Shown here piece after piece: positions 1 through 5,684 of a stretch of 10,540 nt of DNA. Below the pieces are notes generated by a model. The model was not told the origin of the DNA, did not search any database, and saw only the letters and a list, made by a program, of their open reading frames with translations. Within the stretch, counting starts at the first letter, position 1. The number at the start of each line of letters is the position of its first letter. Source of the DNA: an uncultured Eubacteriales bacterium. GTDB lineage: Bacteria; Bacillota; Clostridia; Oscillospirales; Ruminococcaceae. The stretch is taken from contig CABUOE010000069.1 in assembly GCA_902493155.1 (NCBI GenBank), positions 1 through 10,540 of the forward strand, in the 5' to 3' direction. A program made the translations under genes and the position numbers.

Positions 1-96
1 TTTACCGGGTTTTACATGCTGGAATTCCACGATCTGCATGACTTCTCCGTCCATATCAAAGGTCAAGCCGTTTTTAAAATCACCTGCTGATATCAT
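1..96 (-). CDS. efp: Elongation factor P, N-terminal 32 residues (cut by the window edge)
   Basis: EF-P enters the ribosomal E site and promotes peptide bond formation when the ribosome stalls on consecutive prolines. The visible 32 codons begin MISAGDFKNG and continue to the conserved FQHVKPGK segment, which matches the KOW-like N-terminal domain of EF-P. The last visible residue, Lys32, corresponds to the lysine at the domain I loop tip that is post-translationally modified in many bacteria (Lys32 in Bacillus subtilis). The ATG at 94-96 follows GGAGG with 7 bases between, which fixes the start. The gene has its own promoter about 120 bases upstream and continues beyond base 1. In many Firmicutes efp lies next to aroQ, often with a proline peptidase gene (pepP/papA) between them; that gene is absent here. 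Identification is secure; only the C-terminal domains are unseen. Confidence 0.96.
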   Translation of the reverse strand, partial: MISAGDFKNGLTFDMDGEVMQIVEFQHVKPGK

Positions 97-191
97 TGAT
101 AAACCTCCATTTTGTTTGAATCTCTATGGGTTAGCAATCCCCGCAACAGCAGGGCGCACCTATAAACAAAGAAAAGGATTCCGCGCCGCAA
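93..191 (-). other. Candidate leader ORF upstream of efp (TTG start, 32 codons)
   Basis: A TTG at 189-191 lies 9 bases after GGAGG (201-205) and opens a 32-codon frame. Its TGA (93-95) overlaps the efp ATG as ATGA, the usual geometry of translational coupling. The predicted peptide is Arg/Leu-rich with a hydrophobic stretch near its N-terminus (ILFFVY) and has no proline. A second frame, ATG at 205-207 (overlapping the GGAGG), gives only 15 codons. I recognise no family. The frame may be fortuitous; the SD and the ATGA overlap are the only support. Confidence 0.22.
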
Positions 192-214
192 TGACAGAAA
201 CCTCCATATCTAAC

Positions 215-243
215 AGTTTACCGTAATTGCAGCGTTTTTGCAA
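215..243 (-). promoter_or_regulatory. Sigma-A-type promoter of efp
   Basis: On the minus strand TTGCAA (238-243) and TAAACT (215-220) are separated by exactly 17 bases. Transcription would begin near 207-209, giving efp a leader of about 112 bases. The -35 matches consensus at 4 of 6 positions and the -10 at 4 of 6. The 251-base spacer between aroQ and efp is the expected place for a promoter, and the region upstream (244-340) is AT-rich without a recognisable gene or a clear terminator hairpin. Confidence 0.6.
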
Positions 244-347
244 TAGAAAAATCAAAAAAAGTCCCTAAAATCCGTTGTTTTGAGAAAAATGACCGATTTT
301 TTTACAATTTGCGCCGTCAATTGAGGTAATGAGCTGGAAAATCGAGA

Positions 348-782
348 CTAAATCAGCTTGTTGAGGCCCTCGATAGCCAACAGGTAGCTGTATTTTCCAA
401 ACCCGCTGATTTGTCCGGCGCATACCGGAGCGATCACCGAAATCTTGCGGAATTCCTCCCGGTTGTGGACATTGGACATATGCACCTCGATGCAGGGCTT
501 TTTTACACTGGCGATGGCATCCCGGATGGCATAGCTATAATGGGTGTAAGCGCCCATGTTGGCGACAATGCCGTCGTAGTGGTGGCGCTCCGTTTGGATT
601 TTGTCGATGATTTCCCCTTCGATATTGGACTGGTAAATCTCGCAGGAAAGTCCCAGATTCTCAGCGAAAGCCTGAATTTCCTTGTTGATGGAGTCAAAGG
701 ATTCGCTGCCGTAAACTCCTACTTCCCGCTCGCCGACCAAGTTCAGGTTCGGCCCATGAATGACCAAAATATGCTTTTTCAT
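348..782 (-). CDS. aroQ: Type II 3-dehydroquinate dehydratase
   Basis: This dodecameric type II enzyme converts 3-dehydroquinate to 3-dehydroshikimate, the third step of the shikimate pathway to aromatic amino acids. At 144 residues it has the normal family length. The N-terminal GPNLNL motif (10-15), Arg19 and Tyr24 of the flexible lid (the Tyr is the catalytic base), Asn75, His81 in GAYTH, and His101 in EVHMSN are all present. Some usually conserved residues differ: the lid reads REVGVYG where REPxxYG is common, and Met76 replaces the Pro of NPGA. These look like subfamily drift, since every catalytic residue remains. The ATG is preceded by AAAGGG at 5 bases. The gene follows the TIM-barrel gene after 33 bases and is probably co-transcribed with it and yqeG. 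No other shikimate gene is in view. Confidence 0.95.
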   Translation of the reverse strand: MKKHILVIHGPNLNLVGEREVGVYGSESFDSINKEIQAFAENLGLSCEIYQSNIEGEIIDKIQTERHHYDGIVANMGAYTHYSYAIRDAIASVKKPCIEVHMSNVHNREEFRKISVIAPVCAGQISGFGKYSYLLAIEGLNKLI

Positions 783-795
783 AGATGCCCTTTCC

Positions 796-811
796 CAAGG
801 GATAACCCTTG
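796..811. repeat. Small perfect hairpin between the TIM-barrel gene and aroQ
   Basis: CAAGGG and CCCTTG form a perfect 6-bp stem around ATAA (plus strand) in the 33-base spacer. No T-run follows on the minus strand, so it is not a terminator. It ends 3 bases before the aroQ SD (788-793) and could affect aroQ translation or mRNA stability; that role is inference. Confidence 0.35.
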
Positions 812-815
812 TCCA

Positions 816-1673
816 TTATTTGAGGATATTCTCATAATATTCCATCATGGTTTTTGCGTCTTCTGCCTGAGTGCCCGCCGATTCGCAAATGAAACGGGGA
901 GTGAGGCCCTTCTCAGCCACCAAATCCATCAGCGGTTCAAAAGGGGGCCCGTAAATCGTATCCGAAAAGGTCAGATGGCATTTTTCCCCGCCCTTTTCAG
1001 TGTACTCAATCCGGGAAAAGTGGGAATGAAATATCTGGAGCCGGTCGTGGCCTAAGCGATTCTCCACTGCTTCAAGGATTTCCCGGTACTGATCTTTTCC
1101 CTGAATTTCTCCAAAGGTACGGGCGTAAAGGTGACCAAAATCGATACAGGGAATCAGCCGTTCATCCAGCTCACAGAGGGAAAGCACTTCGTCCAGGTTC
1201 CCCAGCTGGTTCACTTTTCCCATAGTCTCGGGGCAGACGGTGATGTGGCCCAGTCCCAGCTCGTCCAGCGCACTGAGGGCTTTTTGCAGGGTATCTTTTG
1301 CAAGCACCAATGCTTCTTCCCGGCTGAGTTTTCCGCAGGAACCGGAATGGACCACAATCCGGTCGGCTCCCATCAGCTCTGCCGCCTTGGCGCTGTCGAC
1401 GATGTAGCGGATACTGTTTAAGCGTTTTTCCTCTTCCAGCGACGAAAGAGAGATGTAATAAGGCGCGTGGAGGCTCAAGGCGATGTCCTTTTCTTTGGCG
1501 TCGGCTCCGAGCTGCTTAACGGCCTCCTCATTGACCCGCACGCCCCGGCCGCACTGGTACTCAAAGGCATTGAGTCCAAACTCTGCTAAATACGCCGGCA
1601 TATCGGTTGTCTTTCTATAGCCCAGGTTTTCAAAGCTGTCGGATTTTCCGGCAGTGCCAAATCGGATTTTCAT
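816..1673 (-). CDS. Endonuclease IV-like TIM-barrel protein (AP endonuclease family 2 / xylose isomerase-like)
   Basis: The 285 residues have the size and order of metal motifs of bacterial endonuclease IV (Nfo), a Zn-dependent AP-site DNA repair enzyme. His69 (LHAPY), His109 (VVHSGS), Glu149 (CPETMG), Asp178 and His181 (CIDFGHLYAR), His216 or His218 (IFHSHFS), His233 and Glu264 (CESAG) line up with the Nfo metal ligands. The Asp-x-His pair that binds the third zinc in Nfo reads Lys-Cys-His here (231-233), so one ligand seems lost or shifted. This makes it a divergent family member, and a sugar isomerase-like or other role cannot be excluded. The start is the ATG at 1671-1673 with GGAGG 5 bases upstream. 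The frame stays open to 1937, but that extension overlaps yqeG and has no family similarity. The gene follows yqeG by 26 bases and precedes aroQ. Confidence 0.85.
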   Translation of the reverse strand: MKIRFGTAGKSDSFENLGYRKTTDMPAYLAEFGLNAFEYQCGRGVRVNEEAVKQLGADAKEKDIALSLHAPYYISLSSLEEEKRLNSIRYIVDSAKAAELMGADRIVVHSGSCGKLSREEALVLAKDTLQKALSALDELGLGHITVCPETMGKVNQLGNLDEVLSLCELDERLIPCIDFGHLYARTFGEIQGKDQYREILEAVENRLGHDRLQIFHSHFSRIEYTEKGGEKCHLTFSDTIYGPPFEPLMDLVAEKGLTPRFICESAGTQAEDAKTMMEYYENILK

Positions 1674-1699
1674 GAGTTCCTCCAACAATCTCTTTTCTT

Positions 1700-2203
1700 T
1701 TAATGTTTCCCGGAGAGGCGGCGATATTTCCGCAGTACAGGTTTTTCCAGCTTTCGCTTCAAACGGAAAAACCAGCCGTGCTCCAATTCGTAAGGCTCCA
1801 CCAAAACGGTGCAGACCCCTTTTAAGTTGCCGCCCATGATATCGGTAAAAATCTGGTCGCCGATAAGGGCCACCTGCTTGGGCGGAAGATGATACTTTTT
1901 GCAGGCCCGAGTCACGCCGAAGGTCAGGGGCTTGCAAGCCCGGGAGACATAATCAAGCCCCAGCTTTTTCGCAAAAGGGGCCACTCGTTTGCCGCTGTTG
2001 TTGGAGAGAATCGCCACCTCAAGGCCGCAGCATTTCAGCTGCTGAAGCCACTGGGCTACCCCTTCCGCCGGAACTGGGTTGTTATGGGAAGTCAGGGTAT
2101 TATCCACATCGAGGATGACGGCTTTGATATCACGCTCCGCGAAAAAGGAAAGCGAAATATCTGTGATGTGTTTGAATACCGCCGTCGGCTGTAAAACTGC
2201 CAT
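1700..2203 (-). CDS. yqeG: YqeG family HAD-IIIA phosphatase
   Basis: This 167-residue protein belongs to the haloacid dehalogenase superfamily (subclass IIIA, YqeG type). Motif I is LDVDNTLT with the nucleophile Asp32 and Asp34. Motif II is SNN with Ser68, motif III Lys91 is in ACKPL, and motif IV is GDQIFTD with Asp116 and Asp121. The order and spacing are complete, so phosphatase activity is expected; the substrate is not clear from the sequence. In many Firmicutes yqeG lies beside the ribosome-biogenesis GTPase yqeH and aroE; here it follows rpsU and precedes the endonuclease-IV-like gene and aroQ. I chose the ATG at 2201-2203 because GGGAGG lies 5 bases upstream; an in-frame ATG ten codons earlier (2231-2233) would put that SD inside the gene. 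I see no convincing promoter, so expression may depend on read-through of the rpsU terminator. Confidence 0.9.
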   Translation of the reverse strand: MAVLQPTAVFKHITDISLSFFAERDIKAVILDVDNTLTSHNNPVPAEGVAQWLQQLKCCGLEVAILSNNSGKRVAPFAKKLGLDYVSRACKPLTFGVTRACKKYHLPPKQVALIGDQIFTDIMGGNLKGVCTVLVEPYELEHGWFFRLKRKLEKPVLRKYRRLSGKH

Positions 2204-2237
2204 GAAATCCTCCCTTCCCGATTGTCCATACAAAACG

Positions 2238-2263
2238 AAAAAGCGGGCGCAACGCCCGCTTTT
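2238..2263 (-). terminator. Intrinsic terminator after rpsU
   Basis: GCGGGCG (2243-2249) and CGCCCGC (2253-2259) pair perfectly around a 3-base loop, and four flanking A:T pairs extend the stem to 11 bp (2239-2249 with 2253-2263). On the minus strand the stem is followed by T-rich sequence (TTTTT, then CG, then TTTT). It lies 12 bases after the rpsU stop codon and 34 bases before the yqeG start. T residues also flank it on the plus strand, so it may act in both directions. Confidence 0.92.
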
Positions 2264-2275
2264 AAATTACGTAAA

Positions 2276-2452
2276 TTATTTATACTTACGTTTTCTTGCC
2301 GCTTCTGATTTCTTTTTCCGTTTTACAGAAGGTTTCTCATAATGCTCTCTTTTGCGGACTTCCGCGAGAACACCAGATTTCGCGCAAGATCTTTTAAATC
2401 TCTTGAGAGCGTTGTCCAGAGATTCGTTATCTTTTACTCTGATTTCAGACAT
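2276..2452 (-). CDS. rpsU: Small ribosomal subunit protein bS21
   Basis: The 58 residues run from MSEIRVKDNE through SLDNALKRFKRSCAKSGVL and EVRKREHYEKPSVKRKKK to the very basic tail AARKRKYK, which is bS21 along its whole length. bS21 sits on the 30S platform near the 3' end of 16S rRNA, by the anti-SD, and assists initiation. Two ATG codons are adjacent (2453-2455 and 2450-2452). I prefer the second, which lies 7 bases after GGAGG and matches the usual MSEIRV start; the first is only 4 bases away and would add one Met. The gene has its own consensus promoter and a long leader upstream, and a strong terminator behind it, so it can form a monocistronic unit. Identity is certain, and the start is uncertain by one codon. 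Confidence 0.97.
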   Translation of the reverse strand: MSEIRVKDNESLDNALKRFKRSCAKSGVLAEVRKREHYEKPSVKRKKKSEAARKRKYK

Positions 2453-2455
2453 CAT

Positions 2456-2592
2456 ATTCCCTCCCTTTGCCTCAGAGGCAGAGGTCTAAAAGCCGGTTCC
2501 GCCACTGGTATCTGCTTTGCAAAGAGAACCTCTTCCCGCCTTTCAAACGGGCTCTTTTCAAGGCAAATCCACTTGCAAAACCAACATTTGTA
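2456..2592 (-). promoter_or_regulatory. Structured 5' leader of rpsU
   Basis: About 135 untranslated bases separate the promoter from rpsU. By eye four helices are possible in the minus-strand RNA. AAAGAG+CCCG (2557-2548) pairs with CGGG (2538-2535) and CTCTTT (2526-2521). TTTGCAA (2579-2573) pairs with TTGCAAA (2522-2516). GCAGA (2515-2511) pairs with TCTGC (2482-2478). CCTCTGCC (2484-2477) pairs with GGCA (2471-2468) and, across a 4-base bulge, with GAGG of the SD (2463-2460). The third and fourth share the TCTGC strand and exclude one another. The fourth would hide the SD, so the leader could control rpsU translation. I match it to no known riboswitch. The folds were not computed. Confidence 0.5.
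2558..2587 (-). other. Possible 9-codon leader peptide at the 5' end of the rpsU transcript
   Basis: An ATG only a few bases after the predicted transcription start opens the frame MLVLQVDLP followed by TGA; three of nine codons are TTG (Leu). No SD precedes it, so it would have to be translated leaderless. The frame covers one arm of the first leader helix, so ribosome occupancy could change folding. It is short enough to arise by chance. Confidence 0.12.
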
Positions 2593-2598
2593 CTATAT

Positions 2599-2628
2599 AT
2601 TATACAGCAAACTCTTGTGCAATGTCAA
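2599..2628 (-). promoter_or_regulatory. Consensus sigma-A promoter of rpsU
   Basis: On the minus strand a perfect TTGACA (2623-2628) and a perfect TATAAT (2599-2604) are 18 bases apart. Transcription should start near 2591-2593. This is the best promoter in the window and lies in the AT-rich gap after the leuS stop codon, which fits strong expression of a ribosomal protein. No clear intrinsic terminator separates leuS from it, so leuS transcripts may also read into rpsU. Confidence 0.93.
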
Positions 2629-2677
2629 TAGGAAATACTGATTTCTCTCACAGAAAATCAAATTGTCAAAAATCGCG

Positions 2678-5089
2678 CTATTTCGCCACGATGTTGACCA
2701 GTTTTCCTTTGACGTAAATCTCTTTGACGATGGCTTTGCCCTGAAGCTCACTGCTGACTTTTTCGTCGGCTTTTGCCAGAACAATGGCGTCCTCGGAGGA
2801 GATTTCTGCGTCCACATCGATTTTTGCCTTGATCCTGCCGTTTACCTGCACCGCGATTTCCACGGTGGATTCTTTGCATTTTGCTTCATCGTAAGAGACC
2901 CATTTCTGAGAGGTGATAGGGCCGCCGAATCCCATGATTTCGAAGATTTCCTCGGTGATGTGAGGTGCAAAAGGATTGAGCAAAATCAGCAGGTCACGGT
3001 ATTCCGCCCGGTTGATGGCACCGGTCTTGTCGATGGCGTTTAGAAGCGCCATCATAGCGGCGATTGCCGTGTTGTATTTCAGAGTCTCGATATCCTCAGA
3101 GACCTTTTTGATGGTCTGATGGAAAATCGTTTCCACTTCTTTGCGGTAGCTGTCGCCGTCGACGACGTTTTCCTGCAATGACCAGATGCGGTCGAGAAAA
3201 CGCTTACAGCCCTTGATGCTCTTGTTGCTCCAGGGAGCGGTCTTTTCAAAGTCGCCGATAAACATCTCGTAAAGGCGCATGGTGTCGGCGCCGTACTCGG
3301 CGATAACCTCGTCCGGATTGACCACATTGCCTCTGGATTTACTCATCTTCTGGCCGTCCTCGCCCAGAACCATACCATGGCTGGTGCGCTTTTTATAGGG
3401 CTCCTTGCAGGAAACGACGCCGATGTCGTAGAGAAATTTATGCCAGAAGCGGGAGTACAAAAGGTGCAAAGTAGTGTGCTCCATGCCGCCATTGTACCAG
3501 TCTACCGGCATCCAGTAGTCGAGAGCTTCCTTGGAAGCGAGAAAATCGTCGTTATTGGGGTCGCAATAGCGGAGGAAATACCAGGACGAACCGGCCCACT
3601 GGGGCATAGTATCGGTTTCCCGCTTGGCGGGCTTGCCGCATTTGGGACAGGTGGTGTTGACCCAATCAGTGATCTTCGCCAAAGGAGATTGACCGTCGTC
3701 GGTGGGCTCGTAGCTCTCCACCTCGGGGAGTTTCAGGGGAAGTTCGCTCACCGGAATCGGCACATAGCCGCACTCGTCGCAATGGACAATGGGGATGGGC
3801 TCGCCCCAGTAGCGCTGACGGGCGAATACCCAGTCGCGAAGCTTGTAATTTACTTTGGGGACACCCTTGCCGTTTGCCTGGAGCCATTCCTTGATCTTCT
3901 CTTTGGCATCCTCAACAGACAGGCCATTCAGGAAATCGGAGTTGACCATAATGCCGGTCTCGCAGTCGGTAAAGGCTTCTTTCTCCACATCGCCGCCCTG
4001 CACCACCTCGATGATGGGCAGGTCGAAAGCCTTGGCAAACTCGTAGTCGCGGGTGTCGTGGGCTGGAACCGCCATGATAGCGCCGGTTCCGTAGCTTACG
4101 AGAACATAGTCAGAGATAAAGATGGGGATTTCTTTGCCGTTGACAGGATTGACTCCCATTACGCCCTCAAGCTTCACGCCGGTCTTTTCCTTGTTGAGCT
4201 CGGTGCGCTCAAAGTCGGATTTCCGGGCGGCCTCTTGCTGATAAGCGCGCACTTCATCCAAATTGGTCAGGCGATCGGCCCATTTTTCGATAAACGGATG
4301 CTCGGGAGCCACGACCATATAGGTGGCGCCAAACAAGGTGTCGGGACGGGTGGTGTATACTTTGAGGATATCGCCGGCGGTGGTGCCGAAGTCTACTTCC
4401 GCGCCGGTAGAACGGCCGATCCAGTTGATCTGGGTCGCCTTGATCCGGTCAAAATAATCCACGTCCTGCAAATCGTCTAACAGACGCTGGGCGTACTCGG
4501 TAATTTTCAGCATCCACTGGCTTTTGACCTTGTGGACGACTTCGCCGCCGCAGCGTTCACAGACGCCGCCGACAACTTCTTCGTTGGCCAAAACCACTTT
4601 ACAGGAAGTGCACCAGTTGACGTTCATCTCACTCTTGTAGGCAAGGCCCGCCTCGAACAATTTGATGAAAATCCACTGGGTCCATTTGTAGTAATTGGGG
4701 TCGGTGGTGTTGATCTCCCGATCCCAATCGAAGGAAAGGCCCAACGATTTCAGCTGTCCCTTGAATCGCTCCACGTTTTGCTTGGTGACGATTTCCGGGT
4801 GAATTTTATTTTTGATGGCATAGTTTTCAGTAGGCAGGCCGAATGCGTCCCAACCCATGGTGTACAGGACGTTATAGCCTTCTAAACGGCGCTTTCTCGC
4901 CACGATGTCAAGGGCAGTGTAGGGACGGGGATGTCCCACGTGCAGGCCCTGCCCCGAGGGATAGGGGAACTCCACCAGCGGATAGTATTTGGGCTTTGTA
5001 TAGTCGTTTTCCGCTTTGAAAGTCTTGTTGTCGTCCCAGTATTTCTGCCATTTCTGTTCAATGGCCTTGAAATCGTATCTGCTTTTCAT
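2678..5089 (-). CDS. leuS: Leucyl-tRNA synthetase
   Basis: This cytoplasmic class I synthetase charges tRNA-Leu. At 803 residues it has typical bacterial length and looks complete. The HIGH box reads HVGH (50-53) and the KMSKS loop is intact (581-585). A first Cys cluster (C160, C163, C177, C180) and a second (C437, C440, C481, C484) are likely zinc sites. The CP1 editing domain carries the Thr-rich TTRPDTLFG (246-254) and the VPAHDTRDYEF segment (341-351) that clears mischarged tRNA. The tail VNGRIKAKI...IYVKGKLVNIVAK fits the tRNA-binding C-terminal domain. The HIGH region reads HPRPYT where HPRGYT is common; I believe this is usual in clostridial enzymes. An in-frame TGA just upstream fixes the ATG; AAGGGG lies 10 bases before it, a rather distant SD. 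It follows rsfS by 53 bases, too little room for a T-box. Confidence 0.98.
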   Translation of the reverse strand: MKSRYDFKAIEQKWQKYWDDNKTFKAENDYTKPKYYPLVEFPYPSGQGLHVGHPRPYTALDIVARKRRLEGYNVLYTMGWDAFGLPTENYAIKNKIHPEIVTKQNVERFKGQLKSLGLSFDWDREINTTDPNYYKWTQWIFIKLFEAGLAYKSEMNVNWCTSCKVVLANEEVVGGVCERCGGEVVHKVKSQWMLKITEYAQRLLDDLQDVDYFDRIKATQINWIGRSTGAEVDFGTTAGDILKVYTTRPDTLFGATYMVVAPEHPFIEKWADRLTNLDEVRAYQQEAARKSDFERTELNKEKTGVKLEGVMGVNPVNGKEIPIFISDYVLVSYGTGAIMAVPAHDTRDYEFAKAFDLPIIEVVQGGDVEKEAFTDCETGIMVNSDFLNGLSVEDAKEKIKEWLQANGKGVPKVNYKLRDWVFARQRYWGEPIPIVHCDECGYVPIPVSELPLKLPEVESYEPTDDGQSPLAKITDWVNTTCPKCGKPAKRETDTMPQWAGSSWYFLRYCDPNNDDFLASKEALDYWMPVDWYNGGMEHTTLHLLYSRFWHKFLYDIGVVSCKEPYKKRTSHGMVLGEDGQKMSKSRGNVVNPDEVIAEYGADTMRLYEMFIGDFEKTAPWSNKSIKGCKRFLDRIWSLQENVVDGDSYRKEVETIFHQTIKKVSEDIETLKYNTAIAAMMALLNAIDKTGAINRAEYRDLLILLNPFAPHITEEIFEIMGFGGPITSQKWVSYDEAKCKESTVEIAVQVNGRIKAKIDVDAEISSEDAIVLAKADEKVSSELQGKAIVKEIYVKGKLVNIVAK

Positions 5090-5142
5090 TACTCAGTAAC
5101 CCCTTTTATTGAATGTACGTGGTTAAAAACGCGCCCTAGAAT

Positions 5143-5499
5143 TTATTTTGTCAGCAAATGGGAGATATCCACCTGCTCGCCGTCAGCCCAAAGCCGCTCC
5201 AGGCCGTAGAAATCCCTGGTCTCGGTGTGGAAAATGTGGACGATGACGTCGGTATAATCGAGAACAATCCAGTTTTCAGAACGGTATCCCTCAATTTTAT
5301 GTGGCTCGATGCCCATGAGCCCCAGCTGGTAATCCACCTCGTCGGTCAGCATTTTGACCTGGGTGGAGCTGGTTCCCGTAGCGATAACGAAATAGTCCGC
5401 TAAGATAGTCAGGTCACCGATTTTAATCGCCTTGATGTCTTCTGCCTTTTTGCTGTCGAGGATGCTTACGATTTTCTCCATTAAAGCTTTTGAATCCAA
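5143..5499 (-). CDS. rsfS: Ribosomal silencing factor RsfS (Iojap/YbeB family)
   Basis: RsfS binds uL14 on the 50S subunit and blocks subunit joining, which lowers translation in poor nutrients. The 118 residues cover the whole domain: the N-terminal helix ending KKAEDI (17-22), the strand and loop LADYFVIATGTSSTQV (33-48), GYRSENWIVLDYTDVIVHIF (71-90), and the ETRDFYGLERLWADG end (93-107), all typical. The start is a TTG at 5497-5499 directly behind an in-frame TAA; the SD (AAAGGA) is 12 bases away, rather far. An ATG at codon 7 lacks an SD and would drop conserved N-terminal residues. The weak start predicts low output. In Bacillus the order is nadD-yqeK-rsfS; here an LCP gene and a 185-base spacer with unusual repeats come between yqeK and rsfS. 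Confidence 0.95.
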   Translation of the reverse strand: MDSKALMEKIVSILDSKKAEDIKAIKIGDLTILADYFVIATGTSSTQVKMLTDEVDYQLGLMGIEPHKIEGYRSENWIVLDYTDVIVHIFHTETRDFYGLERLWADGEQVDISHLLTK

Positions 5500-5613
5500 T
5501 TAAATCAACATTCCTTTCTAGATGTTTTGGCCGGTTTTTCCTGGGTAAACGATAATGCACGCTTTCAGATGGACAAAGTAAGTTATTCATCGTTTGCTCT
5601 GTAAAAGTTGCCG

Positions 5614-5667
5614 CTATCGTTTTGGTGGCAAAGGCACAAAACTCCATGTTTGAAAGTTTACTTTCAA
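5614..5667 (-). other. Candidate 17-codon leader ORF upstream of rsfS
   Basis: A TTG at 5665-5667 lies 7 bases after a perfect AGGAGG (5675-5680). It opens the frame MKVNFQTWSFVPLPPKR, which closes with TAG at 5614-5616. The frame begins inside one heptamer repeat and ends inside its inverted partner, and its first codons contain the 22-bp palindrome. The SD is much stronger than that of rsfS, so a ribosome loading here could control the downstream gene. The Pro-Pro-Lys near the end could slow ribosomes. The frame is too short for codon evidence. Confidence 0.25.
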
Positions 5668-5669
5668 AC
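5648..5669. repeat. 22-bp perfect palindrome (hairpin or operator)
   Basis: The arms GTTTGAAAG and CTTTCAAAC flank TTTA on the plus strand; with the inner A:T pair the dyad extends to 10 bp per arm around 2 bases. It lies 15 bases after the LCP stop codon, just past a perfect SD. No T-run follows, so it is not a terminator. It could be a protein-binding site or an mRNA hairpin controlling the candidate leader ORF or rsfS. The arm on the coding strand competes with the flanking heptamer pair for the same bases. Confidence 0.6.
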
Positions 5670-5684
5670 GATATCCTCCTGTAA

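Larger units (their letters stand above)
5547..5673. repeat. Cluster of four AAACGAT/ATCGTTT heptamers in the LCP-rsfS spacer
   Basis: Four exact copies lie within 127 bases. On the plus strand AAACGAT is at 5547-5553, ATCGTTT at 5589-5595, ATCGTTT at 5616-5622 and AAACGAT at 5666-5672. They form two inverted pairs; the right-hand pair extends to 8 bases (TATCGTTT 5615-5622 with AAACGATA 5666-5673). I saw only scattered single copies elsewhere in the window, inside genes. The role is unknown. Confidence 0.5.

Noticed and set aside
244..347. Possible terminator after aroQ (AT-rich sequence with T-runs on the minus strand)
   Set aside because: Only weak, GC-poor pairing (AAAATC with GATTTT) precedes the T-runs; no convincing stem.
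411..1055. Plus-strand frame of 214 codons
   Set aside because: It is antisense to aroQ and the TIM-barrel gene, crosses their spacer, and shows no family similarity.
1674..1937. N-terminal extension of the TIM-barrel frame by 88 codons
   Set aside because: It overlaps yqeG in another frame and has no similarity to the family, while the internal ATG has GGAGG at 5 bases and gives the canonical length.
2490..2510. T-box-like stretch GTGGCGGAACCG in the rpsU leader
   Set aside because: It resembles the T-box core loosely, but has three extra bases between TGG and ACC, no room for Stem I, and no aminoacyl or amino-acid gene downstream.
2605..2677. Hairpin after leuS as a terminator
   Set aside because: The GATTTTCT/AGAGAAATC stem has a bulge, is GC-poor and is not followed by a T-run.
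3377..4480. Long open frame of 367 codons on the plus strand
   Set aside because: It lies wholly antisense to leuS, whose motifs are complete; the protein resembles no family and reflects codon bias of the opposite strand.
5090..5142. T-box or leucine-responsive leader before leuS
   Set aside because: The spacer is only 53 bases, without T-box motifs; leuS most likely depends on the upstream operon.
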